Positions 32,256 through 43,290 of a DNA stretch of 64,000 nucleotides are shown here, piece after piece (the first letter of the stretch is position 1; the number at the start of each line of letters is the position of its first letter). Location of the stretch: contig OZ038487.1 of NCBI GenBank assembly GCA_964036315.1, positions 55,791,409 to 55,855,408 of the forward strand, in the 5' to 3' direction. Origin of the DNA: Acanthosepion esculentum (taxonomy: Eukaryota; Mollusca; Cephalopoda; Sepiida; Sepiidae). The translations under genes were made by a program, and so were the position numbers. Below the pieces are notes generated by a model. The model had not been told where the DNA came from. It ran no database searches and saw nothing but the letters and a program-made list of their open reading frames with translations.

Positions 32256-33064
32256 TTATAATATAAAAAGAAATAGTTTTTTTCGTAATGAACTCTGGAA
32301 ATGTTCATAAGAGAAGAGGAAAAGAAAGAGAAATGAAAAGATAGGTAATTTTTAAAATCTTTTTGGAACAAAAGACACATTTTATAAGAAGAAATTATTT
32401 TGATGTAAGAATATATAATAAAAAAACCCCCTGACAAACAGAAATCTGATCATTGTTTATTTCCCCTCATAAAATTCTCCTTTAGGAATTACCATAAAAT
32501 CTTATGACATCATTACAATGTACACAATAATTATATATACCTTTGTTATTACTTACTACCATCACCATTATTATTCTATCATCATCATAACTGACATTGT
32601 TGATACAGGTCTAACTGATCATCAACAGCAGTATAACTGAGATAAAAATGATAGCATAATAATTTTAAAATTATTTTTTCCTTTATTGTCATGGTTATTA
32701 TTGTTATTTTCATTGCAATTATTATAAATAACAATTATTTTACTACTATGTCATTAACTGCTTTTCCTCCATCAATAGCAATCATTATTGCATACATTTC
32801 AGTGTGTAGTCAGCATCATTAACTTACAGTATTACAATTATATCATTATTGTGTCATTGTCGTCATAGTTTAAATCGTTCATTGACAATTTTCTGCTACT
32901 TAATTATTAGGCATATTCATGTATCATTTCATGTGCCACCAATAAAAATGAAGCAACATTCTAACTGGTTGATAATAAATAAGTAATCACCTGAAAAGTA
33001 TTAAAACTGTATGCCTACACTGTTGAAGTTATTGATACATCAGAGTTGAACTAATATCAGTATG

Positions 33065-33340
33065 TGTGTTGTTCAAATCAAAACATTTCAGCAATTGTAC
33101 GTTTCAGCCATCTTCAGGTAATTTCATCATTTCAAAGAAACTGTTCTCATTCTGCTGTCCATGTGTAAGGAGATCTTGTTTTGTACTTTTTAGTGCTGCT
33201 CAATAATTGCTAGTTAAAGCACTGGTCTGTGAATTTGGTGGCATAGTAACTGAGTTCAATCTCCGTGCCAGGTAGTTCAGACTCAGATTCAAAGGAAACG
33301 GGACTATCAATAATTGAGCAGAAGTAAAACAACCAAATCA
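33065..33340. repeat. SINE family S pieces, head to head, with tRNA-like head
   Basis: The left part is minus (CATTTCAGCAATTGTACGTT, CATCTTCAGGTAAT). The right part, 33215-33340, is plus and holds TAGTTAAAGCACTGGTC and a B-box-like GAGTTCAATCTCC. CAATAATTG occurs on both sides of the joint. Confidence 0.5.
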
Positions 33341-33544
33341 AAAAACAAATGAGACATCTCAAGACAAACTGCTTTCATTTAACAACCTTTTGTAATGTCA
33401 ACGAAGACTCGTAGCCACTTGTTTAATACTTATTCAAAATGGGATTGCCTGTGTTTGCTATCTGGTGATCTGTGTTCAAACTCCAGTGTTGGCAGCGACA
33501 CTTTATTCTCATATAACACCATCATAGAAAACCTTTTCTGCCTG

Positions 33545-33830
33545 ACATCAGCATGGTAATATTAAACTCCAGGAGGACAACCCACTATGCCTTCTTGGCC
33601 TCATGTTTTCAACTGACTTGAAGTGGAATGACTACATTGAATCAATAGCTGCATCTACTGCAAGGAAAGTTGGGTCACTGTGTCATGCCAGAAAATTTTT
33701 CTCTCTAGAATCCATCTTGCACATTTACTGTTGCCATATCGAATCTTGTGCTCCTGCTGTACATCTCAAGATTCTTCACAAAATCCAAAGAAAGTTTTGT
33801 AATGTAATCGATCCTGACCAGTCATGATTT
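33545..33830 (+). pseudogene. LINE family J ORF2 fragment
   Basis: The frame reads LGLMFSTDLKWNDYIESIAA, RKVGSLCHARKFFSLESILH and LKILHKIQRKFCNVIDPDQS before a stop. It matches residues in the same order as the minus-strand copy at 62608-62862 and corresponds to the segment between the reverse transcriptase and the C-terminal block seen at 17156. Part of the CPCM-E-type stretch has been lost. Both sides are truncated. Confidence 0.8.
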
Positions 33831-33839
33831 TCACTAAGA

Positions 33840-34620
33840 AAGATCATATGGGTAAACATCTTTTGCTTTTGAAACAGCAAAAATTTGTAAGAATTAAATC
33901 CTGTATATATTTTTCAACCAATAAAATTCCATCAGAAGGTTTTTTGGATAAACAATCATTATGAGGACAAATACCGCCAAAATACTTTCAGACCAAGTTG
34001 TTATTTTTGGACAATTTAGAAAATAACAATAACTCCTATCACCACTGCCAAAAATTTGAGAAAAAGATTTTTGTGAGCCAGTGTGAAATTATTTTCTAAC
34101 CAAAGAAAGCATTGTATTCACAAAGTTTACACCTCTATTTTGAATTCCCTTATGGGTATAAAAATAGAAACATACTATTTCTTGAGGCTCACAACAATAC
34201 TGGAGGCCAATTTGATCTCCCATCTTACTAAGCCTTTGTCTACAAACTCACAAACACATTAGTCTGACCATCATAAAGTAAGTCTGTACACTTATTTCAC
34301 ACAGTACTAAGAACACTTAATTACTTTATAAAACAAACTTCACTGCAAGGGAAATTGAACATTTTATTTTTATTGTATATTTCTAAAAAGAATTATATAA
34401 ATGTTATTTCAACTGATGTTTTGCTTCTACTTTTCCTTCATAAAAGTACCTTTTTTATGTTTCATTTAAAAGATGTTGTTAAATGTTTGGAATCCTGACA
34501 CACAGCAACAAAAACGTGGGCAGTCAAATGAATAAATTATAAATAAATCACATGAAGTGACATTTGTTGATTACACAGTCATCAGAGATAGTATCTTTAC
34601 CAAGATTTCAATTTTTAAAA
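33840..34620. other. AT-rich stretch, nothing recognised
   Basis: Short frames only, with stops throughout. A unique-looking block at 34180-34290 has no match in the window. Confidence 0.45.
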
Positions 34621-34627
34621 TCATAGG

Positions 34628-34658
<31 letters not shown>
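34628..34658. repeat. poly(A) tract
   Basis: About 31 consecutive A. Confidence 0.9.
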
Positions 34659-34661
<3 letters not shown>

Positions 34662-34754
34662 AATTTAACCTATTTCTAAGGTATATGGTATTTTGTAGTG
34701 AAAATATCTGAGATACCTATGATGAAAAATTAACTTGAATCTTTTTAGTAGTGT

Positions 34755-35400
34755 GCAGGGCCAGTGCAAGGGTCTATTGCCTCTCCCTGAATCTATGATA
34801 CAGGGCTGCTCCCACTCAACTTCTTCTCAATTTTCATGAGGTAGTATTCATGTAAAATAAAAATGTATCATATGCAGTGTGGGTGAATAATTCAACTCAG
34901 AAAAATTGAAAATAAATACAATGTATCTAAATACAATTTAGAGATATGTCATAATAGATCATTCCATCTTAAATAAATCGACATTGTTTTGATTCCATTT
35001 TTAACACCAACTTGAGGTTTGTCTTGTTAAAATGCTGAATAATTTTAACACATTCAACATTATGGATAAAAAAAATAGTGAATTTTATAGAGTGTTTTTT
35101 CGAGACTTAGCAAAAGAGCAAAAGAACTTCACAGATTTGAAAAAAACAAACAAACGCAGAACAATGTCAATATCCAGAAAATTTTTTATCCTTTAATAAT
35201 CAGTTGTACTCAGTTTAATTTGTAATGTATATAAACGTTGGTAGGAAAAAGTTAATGTTGTTAAGATAGCAAGAGTCACAAAGTACTGCCTGTGGCTCCC
35301 AATCAGGCCTGGCCACACCCCGTTTGGGGATTTGGTGGTAATATGCATTGGCCCTGCCCATGTCTGATATAGACTAATCACATTTGAATAAACTGCAGTG
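34755..35400. repeat. dispersed repeat P, copy 1
   Basis: It aligns with 40425-41170 and 41510-41600 through TTTTCATGAGGTAGTATTCAT, TAGAGATATGTCATAATAGA, CCATCTTAAATAAATC, TTAAATAATTTTAAC-like and GTCACAAAGTACT-CC blocks. This copy has one 39-bp unit where the other has eight. Confidence 0.8.
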
Positions 35401-35737
35401 AGAGTTAATTCCACCATGGATTGTTACAGTAAAACACACAATACATTTTATCTCATTTTCCCCTCTTTATTCACAGTTGACCTGCATCATACTACAATAA
35501 CAAGATGCATAAGAAAAGTGACTCCGCCCAAAAGAAAATCTAACTACACACACAGGTAGAGCAGTAAGTATGTCACAGCCCCATAATAAAAACTACATTT
35601 ATTTTACACATTTTCAAGATTATCTTCTTTGCTTAATGCTCTGCTGAATAGACACTTGAAAGATTGAAAGTTTCAGATCTAAATTCAGTTAATAACTACC
35701 TATCAGGCTACGGACTTATTGATCCAGCCTTATGTAT

Positions 35738-35870
35738 ACAAGGTGCTGCCCAAAAAGACAGCAAATTTGATCAAGAAAAAAAATGACTTACCTTGACACC
35801 TAATTTATACCATCTCCATCAAAACAGTCCCTGAACTGAACATTGGTTCACAGAGGATAATGACAAAAGT
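35738..35870 (-). mobile_element. possible mariner-type terminus
   Basis: TACAAGGTGCTGCCCAAAAAG resembles mariner terminal repeats such as the one at 20254. Behind it, the minus strand has a GLFDGDGIN segment before a stop, reminiscent of the closing EGD of mariner transposases. No partner end was found. Confidence 0.35.
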
Positions 35871-35879
35871 TCATATTAC

Positions 35880-36460
35880 ACTTGGTTCAAATGTGCTGTT
35901 CAAATTCCCTTAGCTTTTGCATAGAGAGTCATATATTTCAGTAAATATTTTGGATGGGGAATTCTTGGCGAAAAGCTTTTGTGTTAATAACTTAAATTTC
36001 TTACCTTGTATTATTTCCCAATCCCTTCAGTCATTTCTGTCAAGGAATTTTCTCAGCAAATTATGGGCAGTCAACTGAAAGGGAAACAAAAGGACATTTT
36101 ATATTTGACTACTGGGAGATGAACTCCGTTTTGCAAAAACTATTTTATTTCTCCATTTAAGATCAGCCCATTTGAACCTAAAAATGATCACTTTATATCG
36201 GCAAGATGAATTCAGCTCTTGAATGTTTTACATAAGAAAATAAAAGAGAGTCCATTCTTTTATGCAATAGGTATTTATAGTCTCTTTGGGGATATTTTTT
36301 ATTGTTTTCACAAATCCGAAAGAGACAATTTGTATAATAATAGTTTTAAAAGGCATGACCATATAAATACAAAATTTGAATAGCATGCTTTGTAGCAGAG
36401 ATAGTTGCATGTTTTCTTATGACACCTATAATCAAATTTTGAGCTAATATTTTGTTATCT
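35880..36460. other. AT-rich stretch, nothing recognised
   Basis: No frame or shared block of note. Confidence 0.45.
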
Positions 36461-36464
36461 ACAC

Positions 36465-36560
36465 TATTTATATTCAGACTATCGTCCTCAACTTTTTTGC
36501 TGTTGTTGTTATTACTGTGTTTTAGCTGTTGCGTCCTCTAGCCTTCATCAGGTGTATATT
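36465..36560 (-). repeat. SINE family S 3' fragment (minus)
   Basis: ACTATCGTCCTCAAC, TTTTAGCTGTTGCGTCCTC and CCTTCATCAGGTGTATAT are the reverse of the family's 3' end. Confidence 0.7.
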
Positions 36561-36588
36561 GACATATTTACAGTTTCTTATAAAAAAA

Positions 36589-36980
36589 ATGTCCTCACAA
36601 ATGAAGAAGCGACTTGAAGCAACAGAAATATGGTTCTACAGAAGGAGGCCAAGAATAGCATAGACTGAACATATGAAGAACAAGGAAGTTTTAGAGAAAA
36701 CAGAAACAAAAATACACTTATAATTAGAATCAGAAAGTGACAGTTGAAATTTTTAGAGCAAATAATGGGGAAAGAGGGCTAGGAAAATTTGACACTCACT
36801 GGACAGAAAGGAAAACAGCACATAACCTACCTAATGAGCTTGTGTAAATGGATGGCAGAACAGGGTTTAGGAGAGATAAAAAGATAAAATTTACTAAGAG
36901 ATACAAATGACAGGAAATTGTGGAGAGCCACGATGGCCAACATCCTGAAGTGACATGGCACAGAGAAGAAATGAAAAATA
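36589..36980 (+). pseudogene. LINE family R ORF2 C-terminal fragment
   Basis: The plus strand gives ATEIWFYRR, then EHMKNKEVLEKTETK, and after stops and shifts a LTGQ-KGK-like region and the end VESHDGQHPEVTWHREEM. It is the most 3'-complete copy of this family, reaching the terminal HREE block, but at least four stops break it. A minus-strand SINE S fragment ends just upstream and another begins just downstream. Confidence 0.8.
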
Positions 36981-36994
36981 ATCAAACAGAACTG

Positions 36995-37225
36995 TACTCT
37001 GTTTATGTTCAAACTAGTGTCCTCATCTTTGTTGTTGTTGTTATCACAGTTTTTTGGCCATTATCTTCTCCAGCCTTCATCAGGTGTATATCAATCTGGG
37101 TAACCTACAGGGAATTCTGAACTGAACTCTTTATTTAATTTATGGGGGTGGACTGTTCTTATTCCACTGCCCATGTCTAGAGATATTGTCTAGCTTATAT
37201 TTCTGGGCTGGATAGTGCGTACTTG
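36995..37225 (-). repeat. SINE family S copy (minus)
   Basis: GTGTCCTCATCTTTGTTGTT, TTTGGCCATTATCTTCTCC, CCTTCATCAGGTGTATATCA, GGAATTCTGAACTGAACTC and TAGAGATATTGTCTAG are the reversed family blocks in full order. Confidence 0.8.
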
Positions 37226-37239
37226 AATTCAGTGGAATC

Positions 37240-37465
37240 AGGCAATCAATAACTGAGCACTACTAAATAAGAACTAGACGATATCCATAGGCAGGGGCAG
37301 GGAAATGAGAATAGTCTACCCTTGTAGTTTAAATAAAGGGATCAGTTCTGAATTCCCTGTAGGTTAACTAGATTGATATACACCTGCTGAAAACTGGAGG
37401 GCACAACAGCTGAAATGTTGTAACAACAACAAAGGTGGGTGCAATACTCCAAATATAAATAGTAT
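37240..37465 (+). repeat. SINE family S copy (plus)
   Basis: GACGATATCCATAGGCAGG, AATAGTCTACCC, GATCAGTTCTGAATTCCC, CACCTGCTGAAAACTGGAGG, CAACAGCTGAAATGTTG and CAACAACAAAGGTGGG follow in family order. It lies head to head with the minus copy on the left. Confidence 0.8.
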
Positions 37466-37734
37466 AGACAATGTGACCTCTTCATTCCAGAAATCCAGAT
37501 AGTTATGTTTTCCCAGTACCCAGAATCTCATTACCTGAGATAATTGATACAAAGTCTTCCTAGTTTCACTCTTTATTATGTTTTACTAAAGTCAGTCAAT
37601 GAAAATAGGTGCTGAAAAATCCTCAGTTCAATCAAGAAGTGATTCTAAAACAAATTCCAATCTTTGGTCATGTTCGGGAAGAGGGTCAGACAGAGAACTT
37701 TTTGTTAATCTCCTGCTGAATACACATTTTTTTT

Positions 37735-37850
37735 TCCCTCTGATCACCTTCACTCCAAGATGGCTTCCCTCTAAGCGGCACACATCTGTGTAAATGTACC
37801 TTTTCCGGACTGCCATTTTGCCAAGGGGAAGTAACTCAGCAGTTTTCATC
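37735..37850. promoter_or_regulatory. GC-richer island with YY1-like motifs, weak promoter candidate
   Basis: CCAAGATGGCTTCC on the plus strand and GGCAAAATGGCAG on the minus strand match the AAGATGGC-type YY1 core found near animal transcription starts, with TTTTCCGG between them and GGGGAAGTAACT, a possible splice donor, after them. I see no coding exon attached. This could be chance. Confidence 0.2.
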
Positions 37851-38429
37851 ATCCCCACAGAGCATTAATAAGATACTGTTACAGTAAATTTCTAGACAAA
37901 TACTACAAGTGCATGCTAGGATTTCTTCCAAGCCAATAAAAAAAAAAAAATGGACAGTTCTCAGTCTTACACATATGTTTTCTTTCCTTGACTGTATCCC
38001 TTTTGTGGTGAACACTGTTAATATTTTGCGAGCATTTTACTTTGTTACTGTTTAGTTTCTTTGCTTTGCCTTGCAATACATTACATTGTCTTGTCTCGTA
38101 TTTTGCTCTGTTCTTCTTCCCCTTCTTGTTATTGAGAAATTTGTCAATTCCAATTAAACATGCCTGATTCCTCAACAAGTTCATTCCAAACTCCAAGTGC
38201 AGCTCATATATATGATCCACTGCTTAAGGTGTTAGAAAAAAGATCCACTAAATACTCCAGAAAGTACCTGACTCCTCTTGCCTTATTTTATCCTGTCAGA
38301 CATTACCCAAAATGAAGTAATCCTATCATATCTGGGCTGGAGATGCACAATCCTTACTTTCCAGCCTTGACAGAGTTCAAAATTATTTATGTGGTTTTGT
38401 GGGCAATGTCTTATTTTTCCACTCTACAG

Positions 38430-38570
38430 CATCCTTTCCCAAAGACAGCAATGTTGTAAGCCTATCACTCTACTCTATTACCATGGCATGGATTAATAAT
38501 GCAGTAATAGAGAATACCGTAGTTCGGTCTGGTAATGCCTATGAGTCAAATGCTACCCACTTTGTGACAG
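38430..38570 (+). other. exon-like segment with splice-site-like borders
   Basis: The left border is a pyrimidine tract ending in CTCTACAG, and the right border is GACAG followed by GTGAGT, a strong donor match. The 141-bp interior is open in one frame (including SLYSITMAWINNAVIENTVV). The middle, 38484-38530, is shared with the 109-bp tandem repeat at 29220, so part of it is repeat-derived. I recognise no protein. Either a genuine exon carrying a repeat or a chance combination. Confidence 0.2.
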
Positions 38571-38659
38571 GTGAGTCTATGTTCAACAATTAGTGTAGAG
38601 AAGGTCGTACTCTTTCTACACAACAAAAAGAAGGATCAGTTGCTACCTTCATAATCATT

Positions 38660-38805
38660 CACTTTCTTGTACCTCCATTTCGGCTTTGTGCCACATCTAA
38701 GTTATGCTTGGAAAATGACCACTTTCTTGTATCTCCTCTTACATTCATATTACACACCACATTCAGTAACCCTCTACCATGAGTGGCTCTTGATCCTTGT
38801 ATTCG
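38660..38805. repeat. dispersed repeat D, copy 1
   Basis: TTACATTCATATTACACACC, ACATTCAGTAACCCT, GAGTGGCTCTTGATCCTTG and TATTCGGTGAA match in order 55640-55730. Confidence 0.6.
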
Positions 38806-38809
38806 GTGA

Positions 38810-38812
<3 letters not shown>

Positions 38813-38842
<30 letters not shown>
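38813..38842. repeat. (AT)n microsatellite
   Basis: AT run at the end of repeat D, as if grown at its edge. Confidence 0.9.
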
Positions 38843-38847
<5 letters not shown>

Positions 38848-39007
38848 CTTGTCTGCCACCATGTATTAAAAAGAGTTTTTATTTTTAGCATGTCCTTTTT
38901 ATTTGATATTTGTTAGTAATTAAAGTCATCAAAGCTTTTGACAAGAATAAAAAAAAAGATGACATTTTCATGATATGGTAGTAGTTTGAATATTAACTAA
39001 AACATTT

Positions 39008-39075
39008 TCTAATTGATTGATTGATTGTTTAACGACATATCAACACCTTCTGGGTCATTTAATGCCAAAATTTAC
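39008..39075 (-). repeat. SINE family A/B tail fragment
   Basis: ATTGATTGATTGATTGTTTA, ACGACATATCAACACC and TGGGTCATTTAATGCC. On the minus strand this ends in a clean (AATC)n tail. Confidence 0.75.
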
Positions 39076-39204
39076 TCTTCTTAGGAGCTTTGAAGTAATA
39101 AAAATATGATTTATATTATTCCGTTTTCACAATTGAATGCATGGTAGATGAAACTCAACTTTTGTCTATATTCATGTTTGGAGTCTGTCTATATTTCTGA
39201 GATG

Positions 39205-39480
39205 AGGTATTATGTACAGTATTTACATTAGTCGGCCTATTGTCCTCATCTTTGTCGCCATATTTGTCACAACGTTTCCGGCCTTCTTCAGGTGGTTGGA
39301 ATTTCAAACTGAACCCTTTATTTCGATCACTGGGGTAGACTGTTCTAGTTCCACGTGCCATGTTTGATGATTTTCCCTCTGAAAGTTCTCCACTGCCTTA
39401 ACCGGGTATTGAACTCACACTCTTTGGGTCTGTCACTGGATCTAACCAACGCCTTTATCCACTGTGCCAGGGGCCATGAT
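39205..39480 (-). repeat. near full-length SINE family S with tRNA-derived head
   Basis: Read on the minus strand from 39478: GGCCCCTGGCACAGTGGATA (A-box region), AAGGCGTTGG, GATCCAGTGAC, then GTGAGTTCAATACCCGGTTA (B box), then CACGTGGAACTAGAACAGTC, AAAGGGTTCAGTTTG, CCAACCACCTGAAGAAGGCC, GGCGACAAAGATGAGGACAA and a TAATGTAAATACTGTA end. The head resembles an Arg-type tRNA. About 275 bp, the best-preserved member here. The A and B boxes would be an internal RNA polymerase III promoter. Confidence 0.8.
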
Positions 39481-39597
39481 ATGTGTGCTTTATGTTGTAG
39501 TTTTGTTGAAGTTATATTTGAGAGTAGAGTTTGATTCAAGAAATTGTAGGATATTACATGTGCTAATGTCATGAATGTTTTTTAATGTTAGTTGTAT

Positions 39598-39965
39598 GGT
39601 TGGTTGATTTTGTTCAACGGCATATCAACACCTCCATGGGCTATTTAATGCCGAAATCTAAATATTTTTGTGCATAATTTTATGCTTTCAACTACAGATA
39701 TTTTGTACATAATTTTATACTTTCAGAGTAAAGGTATGTTTATTTATATATATTTTATAGATCATAAAATGTATTGTTGGTAATTTTATTATGAAAATGT
39801 ATTTTTGGTCATTTTATTATAAAATTGTACTGTTGATTTTTATTTATGGGTTAGCTCATTGCTGGGATCCTAACATGTGCTACCACCCTGGGTCAGAGTG
39901 GACCTGAGAACGATAACAATTAAGAGGTTGTTTCACGCTCCTCAAAACCTTTTGTCATACACGGC
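39598..39965 (-). repeat. SINE-like family A copy
   Basis: GGTTGATTTTGTTCAACGGC, ATATCAACACC, GCTATTTAATGCCGAAATC, repeated TGTATTGTTGGTAATTTTAT units, then GGGATCCTAACATGTGCTAC, GGTCAGAGTGGACCTGAG and AATTAAGAGGTTG. This is the simplest complete copy, so it shows what the copies at 2936 and 54555 looked like before expansion and insertion. Confidence 0.75.
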
Positions 39966-40424
39966 ATGACATATTCTAGTGAAATTCTTAACTGAAAAGA
40001 GACTTTTAGAAAGTTTGCTTTAGATCGTGTCTATGTATTTGATAAGGAATAACTGTCAGCATCTAGCTTGAAATGTTCTGTTAATGAACGCAAAAGGAAA
40101 GGATAATAATTAGTGGAAATCATTAAAGAGTCAAAGTGATCATCTGAATGCATGAGAACATAATCCCAAGTACAACAAAGTTAACAGACAAAATAAGTGA
40201 TCAAAGTGTAGTAATTACATCTTATAATATTATAATAGAAGAGAAAAATAAAACGAAGATTGTAATAAAACAGCTGTATAACAAATCACTGAGTGACACA
40301 GTATATTGTGTTAAGAAAAATAAAAAGGATTTTTTTGTTGTGAACTTGCATATTAATTTATTTATATATATTAATTCTAGGATTCTTTTTATAGCCTATA
40401 ACTTTGAAAAGAACTGTTTCAAGT

Positions 40425-41170
40425 GTCTTGTGGGCCCTCACAAAATCTGTGATACAAACACCCCACTCCCCTCACTATAATACATCTTAATTTTCATAAG
40501 GTAATATTCATATAAAATGCAAATTTTAATATAACCTGAATATGTACAATAATGGATTATATGCAATATAGGTGAACAATTCAACTTGAAAAATTGAAAC
40601 TAAATGCAAAGTATCTAAATTAGAGACATGTCATAATAGATTATGCCATCTTAAATAATTAGAGACATGTCATAATAGATTATGCCATGTTAAATAATTA
40701 GAGACATGTCATAATAGATTATGCCATGTTAAATAATTAGAGACATGTCATAATAGATTATGCCATCTTAAATAATTAGAGACATGTCATAATAGATTAT
40801 GCCATCTTAAATAATTAGAGACATGTCATAATAGATTATGCCATCTTAAATAATTAGAGACATGTCATAATAGATTATGCCATCTTAAATAATTAGAGAC
40901 ATGTCATAATAGATTATGCCATCTTAAATAAATCAACAATGTTTTGCAACAATTTTTAACATCAACTTGAGATTTTTCTTGTTAAAAAGTTAAATAATTT
41001 TAACACAATCAACATTAAGGATGAAAAAAACAGTGAATTTTATAGTGTTTTTTTTTTAAACTTAACATGAACAAAACAAATTCACAGATTTGGACAAAAA
41101 AGCAAGAACCCAGAATGCTGCCAAAATCTGCAAAACATTTTAATCTTTTAATCGTCATGTAAAGTTCCAT
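40425..41170. repeat. dispersed repeat P, copy 2, with internal array
   Basis: It aligns with 34755-35200 on both sides of the 39-bp array. The shared right part has ACATCAACTTGAGATTTTTC, AGTGAATTTTATAGTGTTTT and CAGATTTGGACAAAA. Confidence 0.8.
40617..40934. repeat. 39-bp minisatellite, eight nearly identical units
   Basis: AGAGACATGTCATAATAGAT starts at 40622, 40661, 40700, 40739, 40778, 40817, 40856 and 40895, an exact 39-base period. Units differ only at a C/G position in ATGCCATSTTAAATAATT. Copy 1 of the host repeat (34940-34979) has one unit. Confidence 0.97.
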
Positions 41171-41194
41171 TCTATGGACAATATTTGTTACCCA

Positions 41195-41275
41195 GTATAT
41201 GGATTGAACTTGCATCCTCCTGGTTAAAAAAACAATACTTTATTGGATTAACCTATCTCCCCTGTCAGTTCAGAT
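41195..41275 (-). repeat. tRNA-like SINE head, degenerate
   Basis: On the minus strand GATAGGTTAATCCAATAAAG and GGATGCAAGTTCAATCCAT resemble A- and B-box regions at the usual distance. It interrupts repeat P copy 2. Confidence 0.4.
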
Positions 41276-41509
41276 GGGTTCATCCCAAGTAGCTCAAATT
41301 AAGTTAGTTGTTTTTCTCTAGAGGGGGGGAAACTTTCAGTTGCCTGGTGAATTCTTGTCAGAGTAATTCAGGACTGCCTGGATCGATCATATCCCTAAAA
41401 TAATTTAACACTGGTATTAGTTTTTATAAACATGCAGATATAAGTTCAGTCCCTATGCATGGTACTAAATATTGTCTATAGAATAGAACTTAACAAGTCA
41501 GTTGTGCAT

Positions 41510-41600
41510 ATTTTAATTTGTAATATAGATAGAAAAAAGCAAATGTTGATAATGGTCACAAAGTACTTCCCGGGCTCCCAATCAGGTTTCCTCGGGTCAG
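41510..41600. repeat. continuation of repeat P after an insertion
   Basis: ATTTGTAATATAGATAGAAA and GGTCACAAAGTACTTCCCGG, GCTCCCAATCAGG match 35217-35310 in copy 1, so about 340 bases were inserted between 41170 and 41510. Confidence 0.6.
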
Positions 41601-41669
41601 GGAGCTCAGAGGTAGCATGTACCATCCCTGATTCCAACCTTTGTTCAACCAATTGAACTCTTTTGTCTT

Positions 41670-42740
41670 GATGTTAGTCCAATGTTTCAGCTACAAGCTT
41701 TGAGCAAGAGGAAAGACCTTTCTCTTTTTTTTCTGTAGGGATTATACACCTGAAGTATATACTGTAGAAGGGATCAGATAAAACATTGTGGTAACAATAT
41801 CAACAACACAGAGAAGTAACTCAATTGTCTGAACAAAACTTGGAAGGATTCTTTTTCTAGAGTTTCTAACATTTCTGATATGATATTAATTCCATTGCTT
41901 GTGTTTTCATTATTTCCAATTTTCTTTCCTTTTTAATCTTCATGGCTGGCTTTTTATTTCCTCATTTTCTTTATCCCTTTGTTTCTTCTTTCTTTTTTTC
42001 TAATTTATTTTTTTGGGATTAATTCCTTAAATTAATATAACTTTCATTACTTCTGTCTGTGTCCATGCTTTTTTTTGTTTTTTTCTTATTTCTTCTTCCA
42101 TTCACACATTGTCTATTTCATTCTTGTTTAGGGATCCTCTTATTTTCAAAAACATAAATTATCTTTCTTTTATTTATTTCTTTTTACTGACAAATGTCAA
42201 GGAATTTAGAATCATGTCAGCCTTTTTGCTCAATGACACACCTTGCTAACACTGTACACAAAAATTCTCCTTCAAATGAAAATGCTCATAGAAAAACTAC
42301 AGACATTACTAAACATCTCTAACAGTAAAATATAAATCATACTTAGAAAATTCACACAGAATTTTGAATCAGTAAATTCCAACAATTTTCTTTCTCCACC
42401 TACTTCCAAATAAATTTTGATTTTGAGGTTTTGTAATCTGCCACTTTAAGAGCAAACACGTTCTTATAAATGACATTTAAATGATATTTACTTTTTATAA
42501 ATGAACAATCAGTAAATCAATATCAACTTGAAGTATAAAAATGAAGCAAACAAAAGAAATTTTGACCTTTAGAATATTAGACAATATTTGTTAGGTTTTT
42601 GTAAATTTTCTGATTTTTTTTCTTTTTACAGGTCAGTGTTCTATTTTGTTTTAACATTTTGAATGAAATTGCAAACAGAAAGCATTTGTGCTTTTTTGTT
42701 TTTAGATTTTTCTTCCATATTTTTTTGCTTTAGCTTCTTT
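41670..42740. other. T/A-rich stretch, nothing recognised
   Basis: T-rich low complexity around 41850-42200 and short chance frames elsewhere. Confidence 0.5.
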
Positions 42741-42751
42741 TTTTTTACACA

Positions 42752-42752
42752 C

Positions 42753-42785
<33 letters not shown>

Positions 42786-42809
42786 CATACATATATATAT
42801 ATATATATT
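42752..42809. repeat. (CATA)n(AT)n microsatellite
   Basis: Seven or more CATA units followed by AT repeats, directly before the Penelope-like fragment. Confidence 0.95.
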
Positions 42810-42837
42810 TCATGTGTTCTTATAATTTTTTTTTCTT

Positions 42838-43290
42838 TTGATGAAAACACATGAAAAATTATATAAAAAACTTAATCACAGGACCTTGTCAGATGTTTTT
42901 AGCAAAACTTGCATAAAAGTAGTACTGCCGCCCAAATTCACAATTATGTATGTATATATGTATGTATGTGTGCGTGGAGGTGCAGAAAAAATTCAACTAA
43001 AACCACTTCCCAAAACCAGAATTCTGATGTTTGGTCATGAAAATACCAATTTTAGGAAGCTCGGCAAGACCAAAACCTTACCAGCGCCCTTTTGTTTCTC
43101 TATCTCTCTCTTATATACATATATTAAGGTAAAAGACAATAGGAAAACTGTATTATTAGCTGATGCGTTCTCAAGGCAAAAACGAAATGAATTTATTAAA
43201 AACAAAGTAACTATTAACAACAAAACAAAATGTCCTTATAAACTTGAAGAATTTAGGAAATGCTATTATGCACTTTACCATAAACTGTAA
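42838..43290 (+). pseudogene. open frame with Penelope-like N-terminal block
   Basis: Residues 4-35 (HEKLYKKLNHRTLSDVF, then CIKVVLPPKFT) match the fragment at 13261-13372. They are followed at once by a TATG microsatellite encoding MYVYMYVCV. The rest, about 100 residues with KVDNRK-like charge, has no family that I recognise and may be unrelated DNA. The frame is 150 codons, long for this AT-rich sequence, but the microsatellite inside it argues against a working protein. Confidence 0.4.
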
